Positions 29,615 through 38,461 of a stretch of 64,000 bases of DNA are shown piece after piece; within the stretch, counting starts at the first letter, position 1; each line of letters starts with the position of its first letter. The notes beneath the pieces were generated by a model. The model saw only the letters and a program-made list of their open reading frames with translations, ran no database searches and was not told the origin of the DNA. Origin of the DNA: Arthrobacter cupressi (GTDB taxonomy: Bacteria > Actinomycetota > Actinomycetes > Actinomycetales > Micrococcaceae); contig NZ_FNEI01000003.1 in NCBI RefSeq assembly GCF_900099975.1, forward strand, positions 280,338 through 344,337. The letters are read 5' to 3'. The position numbers and the translations under genes were made by a program.

Positions 29615-29628
29615 CACGCAAGAGCACG

Positions 29629-29676
29629 ACGACGGTGGCCCCGGTTGGTCTTCTGACCGGCCGGGCCGCCGTCGTT
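29629..29676 (+). terminator. Stem-loop terminator after acnA
   Basis: About 21 base pairs (29629-29650 with 29655-29675) with one bulge and three G-U wobbles close on the loop TTCT, 15 nt after the acnA stop. The following sequence is only modestly T-rich, so termination may be partial. Confidence 0.6.
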
Positions 29677-29786
29677 CCGCGTTTGTCCGGGCGAGTGTCC
29701 GCGGAGCGTCCGGCCAGCGGCGGGAACGGGGCGTACAGGCGAGGCGGTAGAGTTAACGGGCACGTCAATCACCTAAGGAGGGGCCG

Positions 29787-31760
29787 TTGGGACTCTTGGA
29801 GACAATCCGGACTCCGAAGGACCTGGCCACGCTGGGCACCCTTGAACTGGAACAGCTCGCAGGCGAAATCAGGTCCTTCCTGATCACCAACGTCGCCCAG
29901 ACCGGCGGCCACCTCGGCCCGAACCTCGGCGTCGTCGAGCTGACCATGGCGATCCACCGGATCTTCGAGTCTCCCCGCGACAGCATCGTCTTCGACACCG
30001 GGCACCAGTCCTACGTGCACAAGCTCCTCACCGGGCGCCAGGACTTCAGCACCCTCCGCCAGGAAGGCGGCCTCTCCGGATACCCGGACCGCGGCGAGTC
30101 CGAACACGACATCGTCGAAAGCTCCCACGCCTCCTCCTCCCTGTCCTGGGCCGACGGCATCTCCCGCGCCCGGCAGCTCACCGGCGAAGAGGACCGCTAC
30201 GTGGTGGCCGTCGTCGGCGACGGCGCCCTCACCGGCGGCATGGCCTGGGAAGCCATCAACAACATCGCCGCGGACAAGCGCCGCCGCGTGGTGATCGTGG
30301 TCAACGACAACGGCCGCTCCTACGCGCCCACCGTCGGCGGCCTGGCCGACTACCTCGCCTCGCTGCGCCCCACCATCGACTCTTTCCGCGCCACCCCGGC
30401 CTACGAGGTGGCCCTGGACAGGTGGAAGAAGCGGCTGCAGAACGGCGGCCCGCTCGGCCAGTTCACCTACCGGAGCCTGCACGCCATGAAGAAGGGCATC
30501 AAGGACTGGTGGGCGCCGCAGGGCATGTTCGAAGACCTGGGCATGAAGTACATCGGCCCGGTGGACGGGCACAACCTCCAGGCACTCGAAAACGCCCTCA
30601 CCACGGCCCGCCACTACGGCGGACCGGTGATCGTGCACGCCATGACGGAGAAGGGCCACGGCTACGCCCCGGCCCGCGCCCACGAGGACGACCAGTTCCA
30701 CGCCGTCGGCGTCATTGACCCCGAAACCGGCGAGCCCACGGCGTCTCCCGGCGCCCAGTCCTGGACCTCCGTGTTCGCCGAGGAAATCGCGGACATCGCC
30801 GACGAACGCAAGGACATCGTCGGAATCACCGGCGCGATGCTGATCCCGGTGGGCCTGCACAAGTTCGCGGCCCGGCACCCGGAGCGCGTGTTCGACGTCG
30901 GCATCGCCGAACAGCACGCCCTCACCTCCGCCGCGGGGATGGCTTTCGGCGGCCTGCACCCCGTGGTCGCCGTTTACGCGACCTTCCTTAACCGGGCCTT
31001 CGACCAGCTCCTGATGGACGTCGCCCTGCACAGGGCCGGCGTGACGATCGTCCTGGACCGGGCCGGCGTCACCGGGCCCGACGGCGCCAGCCACCACGGC
31101 ATGTGGGACATGGCCATGGTGCAGATCGTGCCCGGGCTGCACCTCGCGGCACCGCGAGACGCCACCCGCCTGCGGGAAGAGCTCCGCGAGGCCGTGGCGA
31201 TCGGCGACGCCCCCAGCGTGGTGCGCTTCTCCCGGGGCAGCGTCGGCAAGGAAGTCGAGGCCATCGAGCGGCTTTCCGACGGCGTGGACGTGCTCGCCCG
31301 GCGGCCCGAAGGCTCCACCGAGAACGATGTCCTGATCGTCAGTGTCGGTGCGATGTCCGAACTCGCGCTCGACGTCGCGGCCCGGCTCGGCTCGCAGGGC
31401 ATCAGCTCCACCGTGGTGGACCCCCGCTGGGTGCTGCCCGTGCGCAAATCCATCATCGCCCTCGCGGCCCGGCACCGCCTGGTGGTCTGCATCGAAGACG
31501 GCGTGCGTGCCGGCGGCGTCGGCTCGCGGATCCGGCAGGAGATGCGGGCGGCCGGCGTGGACACCGCCCTGAACGAGGTGGGCCTGCCCGTGGAGTTCCT
31601 TGCCCACGGCACCCGCAGCCAGGTCCTGGAACGCGTCGGGCTCACCGCCCAGCAGATCACGCACGACATCGTGGCCCAGGTCCTCGGGACGAAGGTACCC
31701 TTCGCCCGGCCGCTGCCGGGCCAGGCGCACCCCACCACCGGCAGCCTGCCCACCCTGTGA
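29787..31760 (+). CDS. dxs: 1-deoxy-D-xylulose-5-phosphate synthase
   Basis: A 657-residue thiamine-diphosphate enzyme that condenses pyruvate and glyceraldehyde 3-phosphate, the first step of the MEP isoprenoid pathway. Seen in the sequence: [12 protein letters not shown] near residue 73, the TPP/Mg motif [18 protein letters not shown] (about 142-159), VNDNGRSY, and the catalytic Glu in [13 protein letters not shown] near 373. The start is a TTG at 29787 with a strong AAGGAGGGG just upstream; the family N-terminus [11 protein letters not shown] fits. The stop overlaps the DUF402 gene start. Confidence 0.97.
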   Translation: MGLLETIRTPKDLATLGTLELEQLAGEIRSFLITNVAQTGGHLGPNLGVVELTMAIHRIFESPRDSIVFDTGHQSYVHKLLTGRQDFSTLRQEGGLSGYPDRGESEHDIVESSHASSSLSWADGISRARQLTGEEDRYVVAVVGDGALTGGMAWEAINNIAADKRRRVVIVVNDNGRSYAPTVGGLADYLASLRPTIDSFRATPAYEVALDRWKKRLQNGGPLGQFTYRSLHAMKKGIKDWWAPQGMFEDLGMKYIGPVDGHNLQALENALTTARHYGGPVIVHAMTEKGHGYAPARAHEDDQFHAVGVIDPETGEPTASPGAQSWTSVFAEEIADIADERKDIVGITGAMLIPVGLHKFAARHPERVFDVGIAEQHALTSAAGMAFGGLHPVVAVYATFLNRAFDQLLMDVALHRAGVTIVLDRAGVTGPDGASHHGMWDMAMVQIVPGLHLAAPRDATRLREELREAVAIGDAPSVVRFSRGSVGKEVEAIERLSDGVDVLARRPEGSTENDVLIVSVGAMSELALDVAARLGSQGISSTVVDPRWVLPVRKSIIALAARHRLVVCIEDGVRAGGVGSRIRQEMRAAGVDTALNEVGLPVEFLAHGTRSQVLERVGLTAQQITHDIVAQVLGTKVPFARPLPGQAHPTTGSLPTL

Positions 31761-32356
31761 AGAGCGTCGAACCCGCTGTGAACGGCGCGGCAGGGCCGCG
31801 GCACCCGGACGGCCTGCAGCCGGGCGACCTCGTGGTGGCCCGCAACCGAAAGTGGGACGGCACCGCCCACTGGGTGGTCCCCGGGCGCTACCTTGGCGAG
31901 GACATCCACGGCTGGTGGGTGTTCCAGGGCAAGAACGAATTCTGTTCCCGGCCGGGAGCGGCCTTCTACACGGCCTCCGACGCCGTGCTGCTGGTCCCGC
32001 GCAGCGGCGACTACGTTGCCACCTTCTACGACGACAGCTACCCGGGCGACTTTCGGATCTACCTTGACCTGGCACTGGGCCACGGCTGGAAGACCATCCG
32101 CGGGGGAGTGGCGGAGTTCCACCTGATCGACATGGACCTGGACGTCATCCGCTCCACCAAGCACGGCGTATTCATCGACGACGAGGACGAGTTCGAAGAA
32201 CACCGGCTCTCCATGGGCTACCCCGAAGACACTGTGGCCGCCATCCGCGCCGAGGCCGGCCGGCTGTACCAGGAAGTACTCACACACCAGGAACCCTTCG
32301 ACGGCACCGGGCCCACGAGCACCTGCGCCGCATGGTTCGGAAAAGGACGGGCATGA
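31757..32356 (+). CDS. DUF402-domain protein
   Basis: A 199-residue soluble protein with a DUF402 (FomD-like/YtqA-like) core: [20 protein letters not shown], then [46 protein letters not shown]. The conserved Asp and Lys residues of the last segment are typical of the metal-dependent nucleotide phosphatase branch of this family, which I infer as the likely activity. The GTG at 31757 overlaps the dxs stop, and the stop overlaps the next gene in ATGA, so a coupled operon is probable. Confidence 0.8.
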   Translation: MKSVEPAVNGAAGPRHPDGLQPGDLVVARNRKWDGTAHWVVPGRYLGEDIHGWWVFQGKNEFCSRPGAAFYTASDAVLLVPRSGDYVATFYDDSYPGDFRIYLDLALGHGWKTIRGGVAEFHLIDMDLDVIRSTKHGVFIDDEDEFEEHRLSMGYPEDTVAAIRAEAGRLYQEVLTHQEPFDGTGPTSTCAAWFGKGRA

Positions 32357-32913
32357 GCGGGATCATCCGCAGCTACAAGCACGACGACGACGGCGTACTG
32401 CTGTTCCGCGAGGCTTGGTACGACGAGGACTTCGGCCAGTTCGTCATCAACCACGGCACCGTGGGGCACCAGAGCAGCACGGACGCCACCGACGTCGACG
32501 ACGAGGACGCCGCGGAAGGGCTCCTGGCCGCGTTCGAGGCTCAGTGCGCGGAGGACGGCTACGCGGAGCTGCCCGAATCCGAGCAGTTCTGGCTGGTCGC
32601 CCAGTTCGCGCTGAAGACCAAGGACGGCACCGAACGCGACCGCTACCTGGAGCGCAAGGCAAGCGCGGCCCTGCGCAGTGCCTTGGCCTGGCGCGGCCTG
32701 GGCACCGTGGAACGCTCCGAAATCGGGAACTCCAGGCTCAACATCTTCTGCCTCTGCCCGGACGTGAACAAGGCCGTCAATGCCATCAAGGTGTGCATCC
32801 GCGGCGAAGACCTGGACTTCACCAAGCTCAGCATCGCCGCCGCGCCGCATGCGGACCCGGAGGCGTTCAAGCTCAAGCACTCGCCCAAAAACGTCACGGG
32901 CTTTACCCTCTAA
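32353..32913 (+). CDS. Unrecognised conserved-looking protein (no family assigned)
   Basis: A 186-residue acidic soluble protein. I do not recognise a family. It has an N-terminal beta-rich stretch (IIRSYKHDDDGVLLFREAWYD), an acidic patch of six Asp/Glu residues (near residues 52-60), two cysteines in FCLCPDVNK (near 134-136) and a basic C-terminus. It contains no membrane segment or signal peptide. Start is ATG at 32353 overlapping the DUF402 stop, after AAAAGGACGGGC. The codon use matches its neighbours, so it is probably native. It sits between DUF402 and a small HhH protein. Confidence 0.75.
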   Translation: MSGIIRSYKHDDDGVLLFREAWYDEDFGQFVINHGTVGHQSSTDATDVDDEDAAEGLLAAFEAQCAEDGYAELPESEQFWLVAQFALKTKDGTERDRYLERKASAALRSALAWRGLGTVERSEIGNSRLNIFCLCPDVNKAVNAIKVCIRGEDLDFTKLSIAAAPHADPEAFKLKHSPKNVTGFTL

Positions 32914-32946
32914 GGACCACATTCCACGCCTGGAAGGGAATCCCTT

Positions 32947-33162
32947 GTGACATCCAAGAGCAACTGGCCGGGTCACACGCCTTTGCCCAAGGGAATCTCG
33001 GCTCCCGCCCGCCGTGCGCTGGCCCACGAGGGCCTGGAAACCCTGGAACAGCTCGCGGAAGTGGGGGAGGAACGGATCGCCGGGCTGCACGGCATGGGCC
33101 CGAAGACGATGGCGCAGCTCCAGGACGCCATGGAAGAAGCCGGTATCAGCTTCGCGTCCTGA
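32947..33162 (+). CDS. Small helix-hairpin-helix protein, RNA polymerase alpha-CTD-like
   Basis: A 71-residue protein, nearly all one helix-hairpin-helix domain. Key sequence is ISAPARRALAHEGLETLEQLAEV then LHGMGPKTMAQLQDAM, the hairpin GMGPKT being a DNA-binding HhH signature shared with the alpha-subunit C-terminal domain of RNA polymerase and with DNA repair proteins. The GTG at 32947 follows GGAAGGGAATCCCTT. Small stand-alone HhH proteins of this kind occur in Micrococcales; no function is known. It lies between the unrecognised protein and the aldo/keto reductase. Confidence 0.78.
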   Translation: MTSKSNWPGHTPLPKGISAPARRALAHEGLETLEQLAEVGEERIAGLHGMGPKTMAQLQDAMEEAGISFAS

Positions 33163-33200
33163 ACCCGGCGGCGCCCACACCGCAGGCTAGGCTGGAGAGC

Positions 33201-34178
33201 ATGACTGAACACCGCCGTCTTGGACACTCCGGACTGACCGTCTCCGTGGTCGGGCTTGGCTGCAACAACCTGGGCCGGGCGAATACCGCCACCGAATCGC
33301 AGAAGGGCACTGACGCCGTCGTTCACGCCGCGCTTGACGCCGGGGTGACACTGTTCGACGTCGCGGACACCTACGGCAAGGAACCGGGCCTCAGCGAAAC
33401 GATGCTCGGCAAGGCACTCAAGGGTCGCCGGGACGACGCCATCGTGGCCACCAAGTTCGGCATGGACATGAAGGGCGCCAACGGCAAGGACTTCGGCGCC
33501 CGCGGTTCGCGCCGGTACATCGTCCAGGCGGTCGAGGCGTCGCTGCGCCGCCTGAACACCGACTGGATCGACTTGTACCAGTACCACACGCCGGACCCGC
33601 TCACCCCGATCGAGGAAACCCTCTCGGCCCTGGACGACCTCGTGACCAGCGGCAAGGTCCGCTACCTCGGCCACTCCAACCGCAGCGGCTGGCAGATCGC
33701 CGAGGCCGAATACGTGGCCCGCATGGGCGGCGGCGCCCGCTTCATCTCCACCCAGAACCACTACAACCTGCTGGACCGCCGCGCCGAACTGGAAGTCCTC
33801 CCGGCGGCCGGGGCATTCGGCCTGGGCGTACTGCCATACTTCCCGCTCGCCAACGGCCTGCTCACCGGCAAGTACGCCCCCGGCCAGGCCCCCAAGGGCA
33901 CACGCCTCAGCCACACCCGCACCTACCTTGTGCACGACGCCGACTGGGAACAGCTGGGCCGGTTCAGCCGCTTCGCCACGGAACGCGGCCTGAATGAAGT
34001 GCAGCTGGCCTTCTCCTGGCTCGCCGCGCAGCCGGCCGTCAGCAGCGTGATCGCCGGCGCCACCCGGCCGGAGCAGATCGTCGAGAACGCCGCCGCGGTG
34101 CGCTGGGTCCCCACCGCCGAGGAACGCGCCGAACTGGACGACATCTTCCCGCCGACACCGAAGGTCGCGCTCTTCTGA
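33201..34178 (+). CDS. Aldo/keto reductase
   Basis: A 325-residue NADPH-dependent aldo/keto reductase. The catalytic tetrad is visible: Asp and Tyr in LFDVADTYG, Lys in IVATKFGMD, and His in LYQYHTPDP. NADPH-binding sites appear in VIAGATRPEQIVEN near the C-terminus. Substrate is unknown. ATG at 33201 is preceded by TAGGCT 7 nt upstream, so the transcript is probably leaderless. The stop overlaps the nucleoside hydrolase start in TGATG, suggesting co-translation. Confidence 0.93.
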   Translation: MTEHRRLGHSGLTVSVVGLGCNNLGRANTATESQKGTDAVVHAALDAGVTLFDVADTYGKEPGLSETMLGKALKGRRDDAIVATKFGMDMKGANGKDFGARGSRRYIVQAVEASLRRLNTDWIDLYQYHTPDPLTPIEETLSALDDLVTSGKVRYLGHSNRSGWQIAEAEYVARMGGGARFISTQNHYNLLDRRAELEVLPAAGAFGLGVLPYFPLANGLLTGKYAPGQAPKGTRLSHTRTYLVHDADWEQLGRFSRFATERGLNEVQLAFSWLAAQPAVSSVIAGATRPEQIVENAAAVRWVPTAEERAELDDIFPPTPKVALF

Positions 34179-35236
34179 TGCCGGAGCCGGTCAGCCTGCT
34201 GCTGGACTGCGACACGGGCATCGACGACGCCCTCGCCCTGGCCTACCTGTGCAGCCAGCCGCACGTGGAGCTGGTGGCCGTGAGCTGTACCCCGGGCAAC
34301 GTCGATGCGGACCAGGTGGCCCGCAACAACCTCGCCCTGCTCGAACTGTCCGGCCGGCCGGAGGTCCCCGTCGCCATCGGGGCCCGGGCGCCGTTGGAGA
34401 TACCCCTGGTCACCACGCCGGAAACCCACGGACCGCAGGGCATCGGCTATGCCGAGTTGCCGGAACCGCAGGGCAACGTGCACCCGGGCGACGCCGTCGA
34501 ACTCTGGATCGAAGCGGCCCGGGCACGGCCGGGGGAGCTCACCGCGCTCCTGACCGCACCGCTGACCAACTTTGCCCTTGCCCTGCGGGCGGAGCCCCGG
34601 CTCCCGGAGCTGCTGCGCGGCGTCGTGATCATGGGCGGCAGCTACTACTACCAGGGCAACACCACGCCCACCGCCGAATGGAACACCCACGTGGACCCGC
34701 ACGCCGCGGCGGAGGTGTTCGCCGCGTTCTCCGGGCTGCCCGGGGAGAAGCTCCCCGTGGTGTGCGCGCTGGAGACCACGGAGCGGATCGAAATGCGTCC
34801 GGAGCATGTGGAAGCGCTCGCCCGGGAGGCCGGCTGCACCGCTCCCGAACCCGTGCTGCCCGGCCAGCCGAAGGGGCAGCGGAGCACGGCATCGAACCCG
34901 CTGGTCCGGCACCTCAGCGACATGCTCCGCTTCTACTTCGAGTTCCACCGCGACTATGACCAGGGCTACATCGCCCACATCCACGACTACTTCGCCGCCG
35001 CCGTGGCGGCGGGAACTGTCCGCTACGGGACCCGCACGGCCACCGTGCACGTGGAGACCGCGGCGTCGAGGCTGTTCGGCACCACCGTGGCCGACTACCG
35101 CGGCCTCTGGGGCGAGGCGCCGAACGCCCGGATCGTGTCCGGGAACCACCCGGCGGAGGCCTTCGACGAGCTGATCCGTTCACTGGGTACGCTGGCCCGG
35201 ACAGTGGCCGGGCCGGAGCGCGCCGGGCGGGGATAG
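34178..35236 (+). CDS. Inosine/uridine-preferring nucleoside hydrolase family protein
   Basis: A 352-residue N-ribohydrolase that cleaves nucleosides to base and ribose. The calcium-binding DCDTGIDD is at residues 10-17, and further active-site segments are MGGSYYYQGNTTPTAEWN and a C-terminal His in the SRLFGTTVADYRG region. It starts one base before the stop of the aldo/keto reductase. The ECF transporter starts 74 nt downstream, so its substrate may be a nucleoside taken up by that transporter; this is inference. Confidence 0.93.
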   Translation: MPEPVSLLLDCDTGIDDALALAYLCSQPHVELVAVSCTPGNVDADQVARNNLALLELSGRPEVPVAIGARAPLEIPLVTTPETHGPQGIGYAELPEPQGNVHPGDAVELWIEAARARPGELTALLTAPLTNFALALRAEPRLPELLRGVVIMGGSYYYQGNTTPTAEWNTHVDPHAAAEVFAAFSGLPGEKLPVVCALETTERIEMRPEHVEALAREAGCTAPEPVLPGQPKGQRSTASNPLVRHLSDMLRFYFEFHRDYDQGYIAHIHDYFAAAVAAGTVRYGTRTATVHVETAASRLFGTTVADYRGLWGEAPNARIVSGNHPAEAFDELIRSLGTLARTVAGPERAGRG

Positions 35237-35238
35237 GA

Positions 35239-35308
35239 TGGGTCCTGCGCCGAGGTGACATAGGCGGAACGCGTGCACAGCCCACAGCCAGAAACCAGCA
35301 AGGACCCA
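35239..35308 (+). promoter_or_regulatory. Leader with complementary arms that could mask the ecfS ribosome site
   Basis: TGGGTCCT (35239-35246) is perfectly complementary to AGGACCCA (35301-35308), and the second arm contains the AAGGA ribosome site of the gene at 35311. An inner CGCC/GGCG stem (35248-35251 with 35263-35266) lies between. If the leader is transcribed from upstream it would fold and hide the ribosome site. A minus-10-like TAGGAT (35234-35239) would instead start transcription near the 3' side of the first arm. I do not recognise any known riboswitch. Confidence 0.35.
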
Positions 35309-35310
35309 CC

Positions 35311-36147
35311 ATGGCCTCCCCGTCACCGCAGCAGCCCTCCCTCTTCCTGCCCGAAGCTCCCAAACGCCGGCGCCTCCTCGAAATCCTGGGTGCCGCCTCG
35401 ATCATCGCCACCTATGTGGTGCTGGTACTCACGCAACCGGCCGATATCGCCGCCGGCCCCGGCAGCCTGGCCGCACTCGCCGCCCTGGGCGGCTTCCTGC
35501 TCGGCGCCGTCCTGCTGGTGGTCGCCGTTCTCCCGACGTTGCCCACCTCCACCGTAGTGCTCATCCCGATCGCCATGGTCCTGAACATCGTGCTCGGCCA
35601 GTTCGTGGGAAGCACGCTGGTGCCGTTCTACCTGGACGCAATTGGCACGGTGCTGGTGGCGGTCCTCGCCGGGCCCGCCGCCGGTGCCGCGACCGGAGCC
35701 CTGAGCACCATCGTCTGGTCCCTGTTCAACCCGACGGTGCTGCCGTTCGCCGCCGGGGCCGCCCTGATCGGCTGGCTGGCCGGACTTGCCGCGCGCGCCG
35801 GCGTGTTCCGCCGCTTCTACCTGGTGCCGTTCGCGGGCTTCTTCGCCGGGGTGCTGGGCGGCGTGGTGTCCGCGCCGATCGCCGCGTTCGTGTTCGGCGG
35901 GACATCCGGATTGGCCACCGGCGCCATCGTGTCCGCTTTCCGCGCGATGGGCGACTCGCTGCTCGCCGCCATCACCAAACAGGCACTGATCTCCGACCCC
36001 GCGGACAAGGCGATCGTCTTCACCGTGGCGGCGCTCCTGGTTTATGCCCTGCCGCGCCGCACCGCCTTCCAGTTCCCCTTCGTCCGCCGCCACCGGGTGC
36101 TGGCCGGCCGGGTGCCCGCAGGCGGGGAGACCGCCGTCAAGGCATGA
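35311..36147 (+). CDS. ECF transporter S component (substrate-binding membrane protein)
   Basis: A 278-residue hydrophobic protein with about six to eight membrane segments and short loops, such as LGAASIIATYVVLVLTQP and FYLDAIGTVLVAVLAGPAAG. The second segment of this kind, FYLDAIGTVLVAVLAGP with a following GALS, is typical of ECF substrate-specific S subunits. A basic C-terminal tail follows the last segment. Substrate is unknown; the adjacent nucleoside hydrolase points to nucleosides or related compounds. The stop overlaps the EcfT start in ATGA. Confidence 0.8.
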   Translation: MASPSPQQPSLFLPEAPKRRRLLEILGAASIIATYVVLVLTQPADIAAGPGSLAALAALGGFLLGAVLLVVAVLPTLPTSTVVLIPIAMVLNIVLGQFVGSTLVPFYLDAIGTVLVAVLAGPAAGAATGALSTIVWSLFNPTVLPFAAGAALIGWLAGLAARAGVFRRFYLVPFAGFFAGVLGGVVSAPIAAFVFGGTSGLATGAIVSAFRAMGDSLLAAITKQALISDPADKAIVFTVAALLVYALPRRTAFQFPFVRRHRVLAGRVPAGGETAVKA

Positions 36148-36917
36148 GCCGCGGCAGCCTGTCGCTGGAGCGCCTGAACCCCCTGACCACCCTCACCGGC
36201 GCCGCCGCCGTCGCGGTCATCACGACGGCGGCAGCCCAGTGGGCCTTCTCCCTTACGGTCCTATGCGGGCTGCTTTTCCTTACGCTGCAGCAGGTACGGG
36301 CTGCCGCGGCCCTGCGCGCCGCCGCAGCCATCCTGCTGCCGTTCTGGGCCGCGCTGCTGCTTCTGCACGGATTGTTCTTCCCCGAAGGCAGGACGGTGCT
36401 GATGGCTCTCGGCCCGGCGGCCGTCACCCGGGAGGGGCTGCTCTTCGCCCTCGACGCCGGGCTGCGGACCGGCGTGTTCGTCCTGGCGTTCCTGCTGTTC
36501 TCCTTCACCGTCCGCGTCCCGGAACTGCTCACGGCTCTTTCCGCCCGCGGGTTCCCGCCACGCCTTGTCTTCGTCATCGTGTCGGCGCTGACCCTGCTGC
36601 CGGCGGCAGCGCAGCGGATCGCCCGGATCCGGGCCGCGCAGGAAGCCCGTGGACTCGTGATTGGCCGGAGCCTGGCCTCGAGGCTTCTCGCCGCGCGCCT
36701 GCAGGCCGTCCCGCTGGTGCTGTCCCTGGTCCACGAATCCGGGGAACGGGCGCAGGCCCTCGATGCCAGGGGCTTTTCGGGCAGGCAGCGGCACAGCAGC
36801 CTCGGCGCCGTGCCGGATTCCGCACCGCAGTGGGCGGCTCGCCGCGTGCTGCTCGTGCTGTGCCTTGCCGCCGTGGCCGTCCGGGTGGCGCTGGCACTGT
36901 TTGGCGGGCGGGCATGA
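36144..36917 (+). CDS. ecfT: ECF transporter T component
   Basis: A 257-residue membrane protein that couples the S component to the ATPases. About five membrane segments are visible, and the two cytosolic coupling helices carry the family Ala-Arg-Gly motifs: AQEARG near residue 165 and ALDARGF near 206. Start overlaps the S component stop, and the stop overlaps the EcfA start, so S, T and A are made in a coupled way. Confidence 0.92.
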   Translation: MSRGSLSLERLNPLTTLTGAAAVAVITTAAAQWAFSLTVLCGLLFLTLQQVRAAAALRAAAAILLPFWAALLLLHGLFFPEGRTVLMALGPAAVTREGLLFALDAGLRTGVFVLAFLLFSFTVRVPELLTALSARGFPPRLVFVIVSALTLLPAAAQRIARIRAAQEARGLVIGRSLASRLLAARLQAVPLVLSLVHESGERAQALDARGFSGRQRHSSLGAVPDSAPQWAARRVLLVLCLAAVAVRVALALFGGRA

Positions 36918-38449
36918 ACCACGGGCCGCTTCTCGCGGCGCATGTGGAGTCGTTCAGCTTCCACGGAGCACAGACCCCGGCGCTTCGGGATGTACGCCTC
37001 AGCGTGGAAGCCGGGAGCCTGACGGCTGTGCTTGGCGGCTCCGGCAGCGGCAAGAGCACCCTGGCCAGGATCCTCGCGGCCTGGCTGCCCGGGAGCCACG
37101 GAGGGGAGCTCCGGGGCCGGCTGGAACTGGGTGCTCACGGTGCCGGGGCCCGCGTCGACTTCGACGGCGGCAGCGACGACCCCCGGATCGACCCCGCAGC
37201 GTGGGCTGCGCACGTCGCCTACGTGCCCCAGGACGCCGCCGCCATGCTCTCCACCGTCCGGGACACTGTGGCCGGCGAACTGGCGTTCGGCCTGGAAAAC
37301 CTCGGGGTCCCGGTGGCGGAGATGCGCCGCCGGATCGCCGAAACCGCGGAACTGATCGGGCTGGGCGGACTGTTGGGGCGGGGTCCGGCCACGCTCTCCG
37401 GCGGTGAACTCCGCCGCCTGGCCATCGGCTGCGCCGTGATCGGGCAGCCCTCCGTGCTCCTGCTCGACGAGCCCTTCGCCTCCCTGGACGCGGCCGGCGC
37501 CGGCACGGTTGAGCGCCTGCTGTGGCGGCTGACCGCCGATGGGACGGCCGTGGTGGTGTTCAGTTCGGCGGTGGATGGGCTGAGCCGTACCGCCACCTCA
37601 TGGACCGTGCTGGGGACCGGCGGGCCCGAAGGCGGCCGTCAGCTTGCCGCCGGGCCACCGGACGCGCTGCTGGCCGGGGACGCATTGGCGCGTTCCGGCG
37701 TCGTAGTGCCCGGCACCGCGCCGCAGGGTCCCGTGCGCAACTCTGGCCACACGGATGCTGCGCCCGTCCTGGAACTGAAGGGCGTCCGCTTCGGCTATCA
37801 CGGACCCGGGGCGTCCGAACGGGAAACCCTCCGCGGCGTGGAACTTGCGGTCCGGCCGGGGGAGGTCCTGGCCGTCACCGGGCCCAACGGCAGCGGGAAA
37901 TCGACCCTGCTGCGCCAGCTGAACGGACTCCTCCGGCCCCGGGCCGGCTCAGTGCTGATCCAGGGGCTGCCCACCCACGGAATCCCTACCGGAGTCCTGG
38001 CCGTCGACGTCGGGCTGCTGTTCCAGGACCCGCGCTTCCAGCTGTTCGAACGGACGGCGCTGCGGGAAGTAGCCTTCGGGCTGGGCACGAAGCGGCGCCT
38101 TTTACGGCCAAACCCGGAAGATGCCCGGGTGCGGGAACGCGCGCTCGCCGCCCTGGCCGCCGTCGGCCTCGAGGCGCAGTCCGGCAGCCACCCGCTGGAA
38201 CTGCCGGCGTCGTCCCGGCGGCTGCTGGCCCTGGCCACGGTGATCGCCCGGGAGCCGGCGGTGCTGGCCCTGGACGAGCCTACCGTCGGCCTGGACCGGC
38301 ACGGCCTGGAGGTCCTGGACACCGCCATGGCGGAGGCCACCGCCCGCGGCGCGGCCGTAGTGATGGTCACCCACGACCTCGCCTACGCCCGCGCCCGGGC
38401 GCACCGGCTCCTCCGGCTCGACAACGGGGTGCTGGCACCGGTGGAATAG
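36914..38449 (+). CDS. ECF transporter ATPase, fused A and A' halves
   Basis: A 511-residue protein with two ABC ATPase domains in tandem. The first (about 5-235) has Walker A GGSGSGKST near residue 41, signature LSGGELRR near 161 and Walker B VLLLDEPFASLD near 181. The second (about 275-511) has GPNGSGKST near 322 and Walker B VLALDEPTVGLD near 451, but the signature position reads ELPASSRRLLAL near 430 instead of LSGGQ-like sequence. One of the two ATP sites is therefore probably weak or inactive. Fusion of EcfA and EcfA' is common in actinobacteria. Confidence 0.92.
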   Translation: MNHGPLLAAHVESFSFHGAQTPALRDVRLSVEAGSLTAVLGGSGSGKSTLARILAAWLPGSHGGELRGRLELGAHGAGARVDFDGGSDDPRIDPAAWAAHVAYVPQDAAAMLSTVRDTVAGELAFGLENLGVPVAEMRRRIAETAELIGLGGLLGRGPATLSGGELRRLAIGCAVIGQPSVLLLDEPFASLDAAGAGTVERLLWRLTADGTAVVVFSSAVDGLSRTATSWTVLGTGGPEGGRQLAAGPPDALLAGDALARSGVVVPGTAPQGPVRNSGHTDAAPVLELKGVRFGYHGPGASERETLRGVELAVRPGEVLAVTGPNGSGKSTLLRQLNGLLRPRAGSVLIQGLPTHGIPTGVLAVDVGLLFQDPRFQLFERTALREVAFGLGTKRRLLRPNPEDARVRERALAALAAVGLEAQSGSHPLELPASSRRLLALATVIAREPAVLALDEPTVGLDRHGLEVLDTAMAEATARGAAVVMVTHDLAYARARAHRLLRLDNGVLAPVE

Positions 38450-38461
38450 CCGCCGCTGCGT

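Noticed and set aside
26747..29617. Minus-strand open frame of 956 codons opposite aconitase
   Set aside because: It mirrors the aconitase codons and has no recognisable motif; high GC third positions keep the antisense frame open.
29769..32075. Minus-strand open frame of 768 codons opposite dxs
   Set aside because: Shadow of dxs; the sense frame is a complete, well-conserved enzyme.
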